The notes under the pieces: generated by a model
The model's database searches: none
The model's input: the letters and a program-made list of their open reading frames with translations, nothing else
Told to the model about the DNA's origin: nothing
Program-made: the position numbers and the translations under genes
Shown here: piece after piece, positions 1 to 8,305 of the stretch
Position numbering within the stretch: the first letter of the stretch is position 1
Layout: each line of letters starts with the position of its first letter
Source of the DNA: CAKKQX01 sp046313915
GTDB lineage: Bacteria > Pseudomonadota > Gammaproteobacteria > Burkholderiales > SG8-41
Direction of reading: 5' to 3'
NCBI GenBank assembly: GCA_046313915.1
Contig: JBKBXX010000002.1
Coordinates: forward strand, 16,104-80,103
Length of the DNA stretch: 64,000 nucleotides

Positions 1-1805
1 AACGGCATTACGAAACCGTGCTGACCGAGCAGCAGCTCGATGCCTGGGTGAGCCGGATCGCCGCGGCCGATCTGGTCGCGGTCGACACCGAGACCACCAG
101 CCTCGATCCGCTGCGCGCGCAACTGGTCGGCATTTCGCTCGCCGTCGCCGCCGGCGACGCCGCCTACATTCCGGTAGGGCATCGCTACGCCGGCGCGCCG
201 CCGCAGCTCGCGCTCGAACGGGTGCTCGCCCGGCTCGGTCCGTGGCTGGAAGATGCCGCGCGGCCCAAGCTCGGCCAGCACCTCAAGTACGACATGCACG
301 TCTTGGCCAACCACGGCGTGCGTCTGGCCGGCGCGCAGCACGACACGCTGCTGCAGTCGTACGTGCTGGAAAGCCACAAGCCACACGACATGGACAGCCT
401 GGCCTATAGACATTTATCAATAAAAACAATAACTTATGATGAAGTCACGGGCCGGGGCGCGAACCGCATCGGCTTCGAGCAGGTGGCGCTCGAGCGCGCC
501 GCCGAGTACGCGGCCGAGGACGCCGATATCACGCTGCGGCTGCACCAGGCGCTGTACCCGCAGATCGAGGCGAACGCCGGACTCACCTATATTTACCGCG
601 AACTCGAAATGCCGGTGATGCGCGTGCTGCAGATCATGGAACGCCACGGCGTGCTGCTCGACACGGCGCTGCTCGCGGAACTGTCGCGCGAATTCGGCGA
701 GAAAATGTTGGCGCTCGAAGCGCGGGCGCACGCGCAGGCCGGCCAGCCTTTCAACCTCAATTCGCCCAGGCAGATCCAGGACATCCTGTTCGGGAAACAC
801 GGGCTGAAGCCGGTCAGGAAAACGCCTTCGGGCGCGCCTTCCACCGACGAGGATACGCTTGAGCAGCTCGCGCTCGATCATCCGCTGCCGCGATTGATCC
901 TCGATTACCGCAGTCTCGCCAAGCTCAAATCGACTTACACCGACAAGCTGCCCGAGATGATCCATCCCGCGACCGGGCGCGTGCACACCAATTATGCGCA
1001 GGCGGTAGCGGTGACCGGGCGGCTCGCGAGCAACGATCCCAATCTGCAGAACATCCCGATCCGCACCGCTGAAGGCCGGCGCATCCGCGAGGCGTTCATC
1101 GCGCCGCCGGGGTGCCATCTCGTGTCGGCGGACTATTCGCAGATCGAACTCAGGATCATGGCGCACGTGTCGCAGGACGCGGGCCTGCTCAGGGCATTCG
1201 CCGCCGGCGAGGATATCCACCGCGCCACCGCAGCGGAAATTTTCGGCGTGGCGCCGCAAGTCGTGGACGCCGAGCAGCGGCGTTACGCCAAAGTGATCAA
1301 CTTCGGTCTGATCTACGGCATGTCGTCGTTCGGGCTCGCGCGCGAGCTCGGGCTTGAGCGCGCTGCCGCCCAGCAGTACATGGACCGCTATTTTGCGCGC
1401 TATCCGGGAGTTGCCGAGTACATGCGCGCGACACGCGAAAAAGCGCGCGAGCAGGGCTACGTCGAAACCGTGTTCGGGCGCCGGCTGTGGCTGCCCGAAA
1501 TCCGCGGCGGCAACGGCATGCGACGCCAGGCCGCCGAGCGCGCGGCGATCAACGCGCCGATGCAAGGCACTGCGGCCGACCTCATCAAGATGGCGATGAT
1601 CGCGGTGCAGAAATGGATAGAGCGCGACGGACTCAAGACCCGGCTCATCATGCAGGTGCACGACGAGCTGGTGCTCGAAGTGCCCGACGCCGAGCTCGCC
1701 GCCGTGAAAGAGACTTTGCCGCGTCTCATGACCGGCGTGGCGAAGCTCGCGGTGCCGCTGGTGGTCGATGTCGGAGTGGGGCCGAACTGGGATAAAGCGC
1801 ATTGA
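1..1805 (+). CDS. polA: DNA polymerase I, C-terminal part (5' end outside window)
   Basis: Family-A DNA polymerase that fills repair gaps and processes Okazaki fragments in the cytoplasm. The frame is already open at the left edge, so the N-terminal 5'-nuclease domain (roughly 300 residues by family length) lies outside. The visible part holds a complete 3'-5' proofreading domain: Exo I DTETTSLD near nt 84, Exo II around KYDMHVL, and Exo III in YAAEDADITLRLH. The polymerase domain follows, with motif A DYSQIELRI near nt 1131, motif B around RRYAKVINFGLIYG near nt 1279, and motif C VHDELVLEV near nt 1656. All catalytic residues look intact. The reading frame stops at TGA just before the Bug receptor. 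An odd patch of AT-rich codons (about nt 406-438) lies between the exonuclease motifs. Confidence 0.97.
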   Translation, partial: RHYETVLTEQQLDAWVSRIAAADLVAVDTETTSLDPLRAQLVGISLAVAAGDAAYIPVGHRYAGAPPQLALERVLARLGPWLEDAARPKLGQHLKYDMHVLANHGVRLAGAQHDTLLQSYVLESHKPHDMDSLAYRHLSIKTITYDEVTGRGANRIGFEQVALERAAEYAAEDADITLRLHQALYPQIEANAGLTYIYRELEMPVMRVLQIMERHGVLLDTALLAELSREFGEKMLALEARAHAQAGQPFNLNSPRQIQDILFGKHGLKPVRKTPSGAPSTDEDTLEQLALDHPLPRLILDYRSLAKLKSTYTDKLPEMIHPATGRVHTNYAQAVAVTGRLASNDPNLQNIPIRTAEGRRIREAFIAPPGCHLVSADYSQIELRIMAHVSQDAGLLRAFAAGEDIHRATAAEIFGVAPQVVDAEQRRYAKVINFGLIYGMSSFGLARELGLERAAAQQYMDRYFARYPGVAEYMRATREKAREQGYVETVFGRRLWLPEIRGGNGMRRQAAERAAINAPMQGTAADLIKMAMIAVQKWIERDGLKTRLIMQVHDELVLEVPDAELAAVKETLPRLMTGVAKLAVPLVVDVGVGPNWDKAH

Positions 1806-1908
1806 GCGCTTGGCGGGATGAAGCGCATCGCGAAGCACGGGGCGCGGATTTTCGCGCGCATCCCATATGACATGGCATGGTTTTTTTTCGATGAGGATGG
1901 AACAAACA

Positions 1909-3072
1909 ATGCGTATCCACACCGCAAGTCTCGCGCGTCTCGCGGCGCTGCTGTCCTCGCTCTGGGCTGCGCCGGTCGTCGCCCAAAGTTATCCTTCGAA
2001 GCCGATCCGCCTCATCATCGCGCAGGCGCCGGGCGGAGGGCCCGGCTCACGGCGAAGGGGTGGGGGTGGGGGCGGAGACGGGACCCGGCTGCCCGGATCA
2101 TGGCAGCGCATCTTGCGACGGCTGGCGCTGGCGCTGCTGTCCTCGCTCTGGGCTGCGCCGGTCGTCGCCCAAAGTTATCCTTCGAAGCCGATCCGCCTCA
2201 TCATCGCGCAGGCGCCGGGCAGCGCCACCGACGGCGTGAGCCGCGTGCTCAGCACCAAGCTCGCCGAGCGTCTCGGCCAGCCGCTCGTCATCGAAGCGCG
2301 TCCGGGTGCCGGCGGCACGGTGGGCACGGAAGTGGCGGCGCGCGCCGCCGCCGACGGCTACACGCTGTTCATGGCCAACAACTCCACGCACGGCTCGAAT
2401 CCCGCGGTGTACCGCAAGTTGCCGTACGACGCGGTCAGGGATTTCGCGCCGATCATTTTCGTGGCGGCCACGCCGTACGTCTTGAGTGTGCACCCGTCGC
2501 TGCCGGCAACGAGCGTGAAACAGCTCGTCGCGCTGGCGAAATCGAAACCGGGGCAGATCAATTACGCTTCCGCGGGCAACGGCAGCACTCATCACCTGAG
2601 CGGCGAGCTGCTCAAGAGCATGGCCGGCATCGACCTGCTCCACGTCCCGTACAAAGGCACGACGCCCGCCATCACCGCCTTGCTGAGCGGCGAGGTGTCG
2701 GTCATGTTCGCCACCGTGGTCGGCATCCAGCCGCACGTCAAGTCGGGCAAGGTGAGGGCGCTGGGCGTGACGGCCTCGCGGCGCTCGCAGATGATGCCCG
2801 AGCTGCCGACGATGGCCGAGGCGGGGCTGCCGGGTTTTGAAGTCACGTCCTGGTTCGGGCTGCTCGCGCCCGCGGGAACGCCGGCGGCGGTCGTGAACCG
2901 CCTGAACGCCGAAACGGCGAAGGTGCTGGGACTGCCGGAAGTGAAGTCCGCGTTGAACACGCTGGGCTTCGAGGTCACGTCCGGCTCGCCCGAGCAGTTC
3001 GGCGACCACATCAAGCGCGAGATCGAGAAGTTCACCAGGCTCGCCAATGCGACCGGCATCAAGGCGGAGTAG
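1909..3072 (+). CDS. Bug/TctC family tripartite tricarboxylate transporter substrate-binding protein with duplicated N-terminal segment
   Basis: Periplasmic solute receptor of the Bug family, which is greatly expanded in betaproteobacteria. No tctA/tctB membrane partners are adjacent, so it is an orphan receptor and its ligand cannot be read. Family signatures are YPSKPIRLI, RPGAGGTVG, DGYTLFMAN, the HVPYKG stretch and the LPTMAEAGLPGFE segment. The ATG at 1909 was chosen because GAGG lies 12 nt upstream and it begins a signal peptide ending AAPVVAQ. In-frame ATGs at 1867, 1891 and 1897 are alternatives. The signal-peptide end plus the first 17 mature residues occur twice in frame, separated by a Gly/Arg-rich linker, so the predicted product is 62 residues longer than normal. 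A TTG at 2113 (MRRLALALL...) would give a normal-length protein from the second copy. Confidence 0.88.
   Translation: MRIHTASLARLAALLSSLWAAPVVAQSYPSKPIRLIIAQAPGGGPGSRRRGGGGGGDGTRLPGSWQRILRRLALALLSSLWAAPVVAQSYPSKPIRLIIAQAPGSATDGVSRVLSTKLAERLGQPLVIEARPGAGGTVGTEVAARAAADGYTLFMANNSTHGSNPAVYRKLPYDAVRDFAPIIFVAATPYVLSVHPSLPATSVKQLVALAKSKPGQINYASAGNGSTHHLSGELLKSMAGIDLLHVPYKGTTPAITALLSGEVSVMFATVVGIQPHVKSGKVRALGVTASRRSQMMPELPTMAEAGLPGFEVTSWFGLLAPAGTPAAVVNRLNAETAKVLGLPEVKSALNTLGFEVTSGSPEQFGDHIKREIEKFTRLANATGIKAE
1944..2220 (+). repeat. 91-bp perfect direct duplication (1944-2034 and 2130-2220) around a 95-bp insert
   Basis: The segment coding for LLSSLWAAPVVAQ...IIAQAPG is present twice with no mismatch seen, offset by 186 bp (62 codons), so the frame is kept. 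The 95 bp between the copies (2035-2129) resembles neither copy and is strongly G-rich, with runs of four, five, five and three G near 2057-2082. Confidence 0.93.
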
Positions 3073-3195
3073 CGGGGAAAAGGGTGAAACCCCCATCCCT
3101 GCCCTTCCCCTTTTTTGAAGGGAAAGGAAACTCTGCCGGCGGGAGGAGGATGGGTGGGGCGGCATGTGCAGGACAAACGCGAAAGGGGAGCGGCA

Positions 3196-3609
3196 TTGTC
3201 ACACGATTCGATCGCCGGCAGCTGTCTGTGCGGCGCGGTGCGTTTTGAAATCAGGCCGCCGTTGACGGCTTTCCGCTACTGCTATTGCAGCCGCTGCCGC
3301 AAGGCGAGCGGTGCGGCGCATGCGGCCAATGTTTTTCTTCCGGCGAGCCTGTGGGGCGGGCCCGCCGGCGAGGCACTGATCCGCCGTTTCGATCTGCCGG
3401 GCGCGAAGCGCTTCGCGGTGTGCTTCTGCACGCGGTGCGGCACGCGCGTGCCGCACCGGATTGCGGGCACGGAAAACATGATGGTGCCGGCAGGCATTCT
3501 GGATGCGAGTCCTGGCGAGGCCCCCGACAGCTGCATTTTCTGGGCGTCGCGAGCGCCGTGGTACGTCGAACCGCAGGCGCTGCCGAAGTTCGACGAATAC
3601 GGCGGGTGA
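3196..3609 (+). CDS. GFA/CENP-V fold family protein
   Basis: A 137-residue protein of the glutathione-dependent formaldehyde-activating (GFA, Mss4-like) fold. It shows the expected zinc cysteines: SCLCGAVRF (C10, C12), the CYCSRC cluster (C29, C31, C34) and CFCTRCGT further on. The start is a TTG at 3196, because a strong GGGGAG lies five bases upstream and the SHDSIAGSCLCGAV alignment begins there; upstream sequence is not protein-like. Family members bind zinc and sometimes glutathione adducts, but most have no proven substrate. The following gene (NnrU) starts about 70 bp downstream. An imperfect CCCTTC/GAAGGG hairpin lies in the gap behind the Bug gene, without a T-run. Confidence 0.8.
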   Translation: MSHDSIAGSCLCGAVRFEIRPPLTAFRYCYCSRCRKASGAAHAANVFLPASLWGGPAGEALIRRFDLPGAKRFAVCFCTRCGTRVPHRIAGTENMMVPAGILDASPGEAPDSCIFWASRAPWYVEPQALPKFDEYGG

Positions 3610-3681
3610 ACGGCGTGCGCGGGAGAAGCAGGGAGCGAGATGGTGTTAAACTGGAGTTCGGTTTTTCCCGAGCAAACGCAC

Positions 3682-4260
3682 ATGAGCTTTCTCGTCCTCG
3701 GTCTCGTCATTTTTCTCGGCACGCACTCGGTCCGGATCTTGGCCGGGGACTGGCGCGCGCGCACCATCGCGCGGGTCGGACATGAGACGTGGAAAGGCGG
3801 GTATTCGCTGATCGCGCTCGCCGGCTTCGCGCTGCTCGTCTGGGGTTACGGCGAAGCACGGCAGTCGGGCGCGGTGCTCTACGATCCGCCGCTTTACATG
3901 CGTCACGTCACGGCGCTGCTGATGCTCGTTTCCTTCGTGCTGCTGGCGGCGGTTTACGTGCCCGGCAATCACATCAAGGCGGCGGTCGGCCACCCGATGG
4001 CGGCGGGCGCGAAGCTGTGGGCGCTCGCGCATCTGCTGTCCAACGGCGGCCTCGCCGATGTCGTGCTGTTCGGCGCATTTCTCGCCTGGGCCGTCGCCGA
4101 TTTCGGCGTCTCGCGCAGGCGCGACCGCATCGCCGGCACGCGCTATCCGGCGGGCAGCGGCGCGCGCACTGCGCTTGCCGTGGCCGTCGGCGCGCTGGCG
4201 TGGGCGGTGTTCGCGTTCTGGGCGCACCTGTGGCTCACCGGCGTGAGGCCGATGGGGTGA
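3682..4260 (+). CDS. NnrU family membrane protein
   Basis: A 192-residue integral membrane protein with about five hydrophobic segments. It matches the NnrU family seen near nitric-oxide/nitrite respiration genes, with the characteristic opening LGLVIFLGTHSVRI, the WKGGYSLIALAGF stretch and a NHIKAAVGHPM segment. The role of the family is not settled, and no denitrification gene is visible here. The start at 3682 (MSFLVLGL) fits the family N-terminus better than the upstream ATG at 3640, which would add 14 hydrophilic residues. It is one of a run of unrelated single plus-strand genes. Confidence 0.8.
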   Translation: MSFLVLGLVIFLGTHSVRILAGDWRARTIARVGHETWKGGYSLIALAGFALLVWGYGEARQSGAVLYDPPLYMRHVTALLMLVSFVLLAAVYVPGNHIKAAVGHPMAAGAKLWALAHLLSNGGLADVVLFGAFLAWAVADFGVSRRRDRIAGTRYPAGSGARTALAVAVGALAWAVFAFWAHLWLTGVRPMG

Positions 4261-4331
4261 AGCGGAGGCGGGAGATTCGCCGCCCGCTCCGCTGAAGCGC
4301 CGCTGACCCGCGTCGGACCAGCCCAGCCCAT

Positions 4332-5144
4332 ATGTTTTTTCCCGTCTCCGGCGTCACTGCTCCCCTGTGGCTGCCACCCCTGGTGGGTTTCGCGATTTCC
4401 CTCTTCACTTCCATGGTGGGTGTATCCGGCGCCTTCCTGCTGCTGCCTTTCCAGATGAGTGTGCTGGGCTACGTATCGCCTTCGGTGTCGGCGACCAACC
4501 TCGTTTTCAATCTCGTCGCGATTCCCAGCGGTGTTTCGCGCTACGCGCGCGAAGGCCGCATGGATTGGCCGCTCGCCCGCGTCATTGCCGCGGGCACGCT
4601 GCCGGGGCTGCTGGCCGGCTGGTGGCTGCGCGTGCATTGGCTGCCGCAGCCGCATGCTTTCAAGTTTTTCGTCGGTGTGGTGCTGGCCGCGCTCGCCGTT
4701 CACCTGCTGGCCGGTTTCCCGGGCCGATCCGTGGTACCGACGGTCGGACCGGCTGAGTTTCCCCCAATGCGCCCGGTCTTTTTCGCAGCCCTGGGCATCG
4801 GCGTGATCGGCGGCGCTTATGGCATCGGCGGCGGTTCATTGATGGCGCCGGTGCTGGTCGCGGTGTTCGGCTTGTCGGTGCACGCGGTGGCGGGCGCGGC
4901 GCTGTTCGGCACCTTCATCACTTCCGCGGGCGGGGTCGCACTCTATCAGTTTCTGCCGGCGCCGCCGGACATGGAAACGCGTCCCGACTGGGCGCTGGGA
5001 ATCCTGTTCGGGCTGGGTGGCGCCGTCGGCGCCTATCTGGGCGCCCGCTTGCAGATCCATGTGGCGCAGCACGTCCTGAAACTCGGCCTCGCGCTCTTGC
5101 TCGGTGCGTTGTCCGCTACGTATGTGATTCAGTTTTTCCGCTGA
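4332..5144 (+). CDS. Sulfite exporter TauE/SafE family permease
   Basis: A 270-residue inner-membrane protein with about eight hydrophobic helices in two repeated halves. Each half has the glycine-rich TauE/SafE motif: GVSGAFLLLPFQ in the first and GIGGGSLMAPVLV in the second. Members export sulfite, sulfoacetate or other C2 and sulfur anions, but the family is broad and the substrate cannot be told from sequence. The gene stands alone, with 71 bp before it and 97 bp after it. ATG at 4332 gives a start directly before the first membrane helix. Confidence 0.82.
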   Translation: MFFPVSGVTAPLWLPPLVGFAISLFTSMVGVSGAFLLLPFQMSVLGYVSPSVSATNLVFNLVAIPSGVSRYAREGRMDWPLARVIAAGTLPGLLAGWWLRVHWLPQPHAFKFFVGVVLAALAVHLLAGFPGRSVVPTVGPAEFPPMRPVFFAALGIGVIGGAYGIGGGSLMAPVLVAVFGLSVHAVAGAALFGTFITSAGGVALYQFLPAPPDMETRPDWALGILFGLGGAVGAYLGARLQIHVAQHVLKLGLALLLGALSATYVIQFFR

Positions 5145-5241
5145 TGCCGCGGCTTTCCGCCATCGCAGGGCATGCGGAAAATGCGGCCGGGCACGCAAAC
5201 GCAGCCCGAAAATCGATCAAAAAATCTCGCGGAGGCGCACC

Positions 5242-5673
5242 ATGAAAAAAACATCCCGCAGCAAAGCCTTCCGCGCCGGGCTGGCGTTGCGCAAAAAAGT
5301 CCTGGGCGCGGACTACGTGGAAAAATCGTTCCGGGATGCCGACGATTTCCTGATGCCTTTCCAGGAACTCGCCACCGAATTCGCGTGGGGCAGCGTGTGG
5401 ACGCGCCCCGGCCTGACGCTGCGCGACCGCAGCCTGGTGACGCTCGCGCAGTGCATTGCGCTGAATCGTCCCGACGAAATCGGCATCCACTTGCGCGGGG
5501 CGCTGCGTAACGGCGTCACCGTCACGGAGATCCGCGAGCTGTGCCTGCATTCCTTCCTGTATTGCGGCGGGCCGGCTGCGCTCGATGCGTTTCGTGTCGT
5601 GAAGAACGCGTTGCCGGAAATCGAAGCGGCGGGCAAGACGGCGAAAAAGGCAGCCGGGAAAAAACGCCGTTGA
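5242..5673 (+). CDS. Carboxymuconolactone decarboxylase (CMD) family protein
   Basis: A 143-residue all-alpha CMD-fold protein resembling 4-carboxymuconolactone decarboxylase: WTRPGLTLRDRSLVTLAQCIAL and EIRELCLHSFLYCGGPAALDAF match the family core. No other beta-ketoadipate genes are nearby, so a true PcaC function is unproven. The CMD family also includes AhpD-like peroxidase helpers, but the AhpD CxxC pair is absent. A clear GGAGG sits just upstream of the ATG. The C-terminus is unusually lysine-rich (KTAKKAAGKKRR). It converges on the next, minus-strand gene with only 13 bp between the stops. Confidence 0.78.
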   Translation: MKKTSRSKAFRAGLALRKKVLGADYVEKSFRDADDFLMPFQELATEFAWGSVWTRPGLTLRDRSLVTLAQCIALNRPDEIGIHLRGALRNGVTVTEIRELCLHSFLYCGGPAALDAFRVVKNALPEIEAAGKTAKKAAGKKRR

Positions 5674-5686
5674 GGCATGGCCGGCC

Positions 5687-6583
5687 TCAGCGCTTGCCGC
5701 GCCGGCGCTCGATGCCCGCCATCGCGCCCAGCACTTCGCACACCGAGGCGGTGTCGCTCTGGCCGAGACCCCGCCCCATCGCCGCGCTGTATAGGGGTTC
5801 GCAGGCGCTGAACAGCGGCGTCGGGCAGTCGACCGAGCGTGCCATTTCGCCGATCACCTGCATGTCTTTCTGCCACACTTCCACTTTCATGGTCGCGGGC
5901 CGGTAGCGGCCTTCGATCATGAGCTTGCCGCGCAGGCGGTAGACGCCATTGCCGATCACCGGGCTCGTGGCGAAGAGCTCCCATACCTGGCGCGGGTCGA
6001 GCCCCATTTTGCGCGCGAAAGTGAGCGCTTCGGCGGTGGCGACGTTGAGGATCGCCACCATGTGGTTGGCGGAGAATTTCATCCGGGTGCCGTTGCCGTA
6101 GGCGCCGACGTACGGCACCTTTTGGGTGAACACGCCGAGCACCGGCTGCGCGCGCTTGAACGCCGCGCGCGAGCCGCTGGCGAATATCGTCCACGCGCCT
6201 TCCTTCATGCGCACCGCGGTGCCACTGATCGGGCAGTCGAGTGTCGCGATGCCGGTGCGCCGGAGCGTGCGCCGTGCGCGATCCTTGGCGGCGAGCGGCA
6301 GCGTGCTGGTTTCGATGACGAGAAGCCCGGCGCGCCCGGCTTCGGCGATTTTTGCCACCGTGGCGGCGAGCGCCGCAGCGGTCGCGAGCGAGGTGATGAC
6401 GATCTCAGCGCTCGCCGCCACCGCGGTGGCCGAGGCGAGCGGCTCGCCGCCCGCTTTCTTGAGCCGGCGGCAGGCCTCGGCGCGGATGTCGTAACCGGTG
6501 ACGCGGTAACCGTGGGCGAGCAACGCCTCGGCCATCGCGCTGCCCATGATGCCGAGGCCGACGATGCCGACGGCCGGTTTCAT
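5687..6583 (-). CDS. NAD(P)-dependent beta-hydroxyacid dehydrogenase (3-hydroxyisobutyrate dehydrogenase family)
   Basis: A 298-residue oxidoreductase. The N-terminal Rossmann domain begins VGIVGLGIMGSAMAEALL. The substrate-binding signature DCPISGTAVRMKEG is present, as is the catalytic lysine region GNGTRMKFSANHMVA (usual KLxxN-like helix). The family oxidises 3-hydroxyisobutyrate, tartronate semialdehyde and related 2- or 3-hydroxy acids; the exact substrate is unclear. The start codon overlaps the lipA stop in an ATGA, so it is probably cotranscribed and translationally coupled with lipB-lipA, although no functional link to lipoate is known. Confidence 0.85.
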   Translation of the reverse strand: MKPAVGIVGLGIMGSAMAEALLAHGYRVTGYDIRAEACRRLKKAGGEPLASATAVAASAEIVITSLATAAALAATVAKIAEAGRAGLLVIETSTLPLAAKDRARRTLRRTGIATLDCPISGTAVRMKEGAWTIFASGSRAAFKRAQPVLGVFTQKVPYVGAYGNGTRMKFSANHMVAILNVATAEALTFARKMGLDPRQVWELFATSPVIGNGVYRLRGKLMIEGRYRPATMKVEVWQKDMQVIGEMARSVDCPTPLFSACEPLYSAAMGRGLGQSDTASVCEVLGAMAGIERRRGKR

Positions 6584-7527
6584 TTGAGCGCCATCACGCC
6601 GGCTTCGTGCGCCTGCTGGTCGGCGTGATAGCTCGAACGCACCAGCGGCCCGCATGCGGCGTGGCTGAAACCCATTTTTTGCGCTTCGTGCGCGAACCGG
6701 TCGAAGAGCGCCGGCTCGACGTAACGCAGCACCGGCAGGTGGTGCGCCGAAGGCTGCAGATACTGGCCAATCGTCAGCATGTCGACGTCGTGCGCGCGCA
6801 GGTCGCGCATCACTTCGAGGATTTCCCCGTCGGTTTCGCCCAGCCCCACCATCAGTCCCGACTTGGCGGGGAGGTGCGGGCAGCGCGCTTTAAAATTCTT
6901 CAATAATTTCAATGAGTTACTGTAGTCTGCACCCGGGCGCGCCTGTTTGTAGAGCCGCGGCACGGTTTCCAGATTGTGGTTCATGACGTCGGGCGGACAC
7001 TCGGCGAGGATGTCGAGCGCGAGATCGAGCCGGCCGCGGAAATCGGGCACCAGCGCTTCGATACGCGTTGCCGGCGAAGCCTCGCGCACGGCGCGGATGC
7101 AGTCCCTGAAATGGCGCGCGCCGCCATCGCGCAGGTCGTCGCGGTCGACGCTGGTGATCACCACATACTTGAGCTTGAGCGCGGCAATGGTGTCGGCGAG
7201 CCGGACGGGTTCGGCGGCGTCGGGCGGCAGCGGCTTGCCGTGCGCGACGTCGCAGAACGGGCAGCGCCGCGTGCACAGGTCTCCGAGGATCATGAAAGTC
7301 GCGGTGCCTTTGCCGAAACACTCGCCGATGTTGGGGCAGGTTGCTTCCTCGCACACCGTATGCAGGCGGTGCTCGCGCAGGATGTCCTTGATTTCCTGGA
7401 AGCGCCGGCCGTCGCCGAGCCGCACGCGGATCCACTCCGGCTTCCTCAGCGGTTCGGCCGGCACCACCTTGATCGGGATGCGCGCCGTCTTGGCCGCGCC
7501 TTTCTGCTTTTCACCTGTCGCGCTCAT
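6580..7527 (-). CDS. lipA: Lipoyl synthase
   Basis: A 315-residue radical-SAM enzyme that inserts two sulfurs into octanoyl groups on lipoyl domains. The auxiliary iron-sulfur cluster motif is CEEATCPNIGECF and the radical-SAM triad is CTRRCPFC. Downstream TSVDRDDLRDGGA and SGLMVGLGETDGEI are highly conserved. It follows lipB with a four-base ATGA overlap and overlaps the dehydrogenase after it in the same way. Near the middle (plus-strand 6890-6925, residues around NSLKLLKNFK) the codons switch abruptly to AT-rich synonyms, although the encoded residues still fit the family. Confidence 0.97.
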   Translation of the reverse strand: MSATGEKQKGAAKTARIPIKVVPAEPLRKPEWIRVRLGDGRRFQEIKDILREHRLHTVCEEATCPNIGECFGKGTATFMILGDLCTRRCPFCDVAHGKPLPPDAAEPVRLADTIAALKLKYVVITSVDRDDLRDGGARHFRDCIRAVREASPATRIEALVPDFRGRLDLALDILAECPPDVMNHNLETVPRLYKQARPGADYSNSLKLLKNFKARCPHLPAKSGLMVGLGETDGEILEVMRDLRAHDVDMLTIGQYLQPSAHHLPVLRYVEPALFDRFAHEAQKMGFSHAACGPLVRSSYHADQQAHEAGVMALK

Positions 7528-8171
7528 GACAATGCTTTCAACAAATATCGGGCGAGCTTGCCGGCGGCGAGCTCCGGTGGGTCGGCGATGCCGAGATCGC
7601 GCAACTGGGTCACTGCGAGCCCCGCGTAGCCGCAGGGGTCGATGGCGTAGAACGGCGCGAGGTCCATGTCGACGTTGAAGGCGAGTCCGTGATAGCAGCA
7701 GCCGTGCCTGATACGCAACCCGAGCGCTGCGATCTTGGCCTTGCCGACGTATACCCCCGGCGCTTCGACCCGGCCGTGTGCGGCGATGCCGTATTCGGCG
7801 AGCAAGTCTATCACGGCCTGTTCCATCAGCCTAACCAGCGGCCGCACGCCGAGGCCGCGGCGCCGCATGTCGAGCAGCAGATAGATCACGACCTGTCCGG
7901 GGCCGTGGTAGGTGATCTGGCCGCCGCGATCGATTTTGACCACCGGGATGCCGTTGGCGATACGCGGCAGATGCTCGGGCCGGCCGGCGATGCCCTGGGT
8001 ATAGACCGGCGGATGCTGCAGCACCCACAGCTCGTCGGCGGTGTCTGCGCCGCGCCGTGCCGTGAATTCCTGCATCGCGCGCCACGTCGATTCGTATTCG
8101 ACCAGCCCGAGCCGGCGTAGCGCTGTCGCGGGACGGCCGGGCTCGGGAACGGACGGGGAGTCGGAATTCAT
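7524..8171 (-). CDS. lipB: Octanoyl-[acyl-carrier-protein]:protein N-octanoyltransferase
   Basis: Transfers octanoate from acyl carrier protein to lipoyl domains, supplying LipA. The 215-residue product has the conserved RGGQITYHGPGQ stretch and the catalytic Lys/Cys region KIAALGLRIRHGCCYHGLAF. The start at 8171 (MNSDSPSV) was chosen over an upstream in-frame start that would add 25 poorly conserved residues; no strong ribosome site is visible. It is coupled to lipA by an ATGA overlap. It is separated from its usual upstream partner ybeD by two inserted plus-strand genes. Confidence 0.95.
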   Translation of the reverse strand: MNSDSPSVPEPGRPATALRRLGLVEYESTWRAMQEFTARRGADTADELWVLQHPPVYTQGIAGRPEHLPRIANGIPVVKIDRGGQITYHGPGQVVIYLLLDMRRRGLGVRPLVRLMEQAVIDLLAEYGIAAHGRVEAPGVYVGKAKIAALGLRIRHGCCYHGLAFNVDMDLAPFYAIDPCGYAGLAVTQLRDLGIADPPELAAGKLARYLLKALS

Positions 8172-8305
8172 TTGCAACGTCAGTCGGGTGCCGCGCGCAG
8201 GATGCGGTCTGCGCCGGAGGTTGTTGGATGATAAGAACGGTAGCACAATGCCGCAAGCCGGTGGGGTGAACCGGGCAACTTCGAATTTTCATGCGGGAAA
8301 AAACG

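Noticed and set aside
417..1922. 501-codon open frame antisense to polA
   Set aside because: It lies wholly opposite a strongly conserved gene, its product is rich in Arg/His/Leu with no domain, and it is explained by GC-rich codon bias.
1818..2840. 340-codon plus-strand frame overlapping the Bug gene in another phase
   Set aside because: Not protein-like (Arg/His/Ala-rich), while the overlapping frame gives a full Bug receptor.
3102..3122. CCCTTC/GAAGGG hairpin after the Bug gene as a terminator
   Set aside because: Only six pairs, with the T-run inside the loop and no T-run after the stem on either strand.
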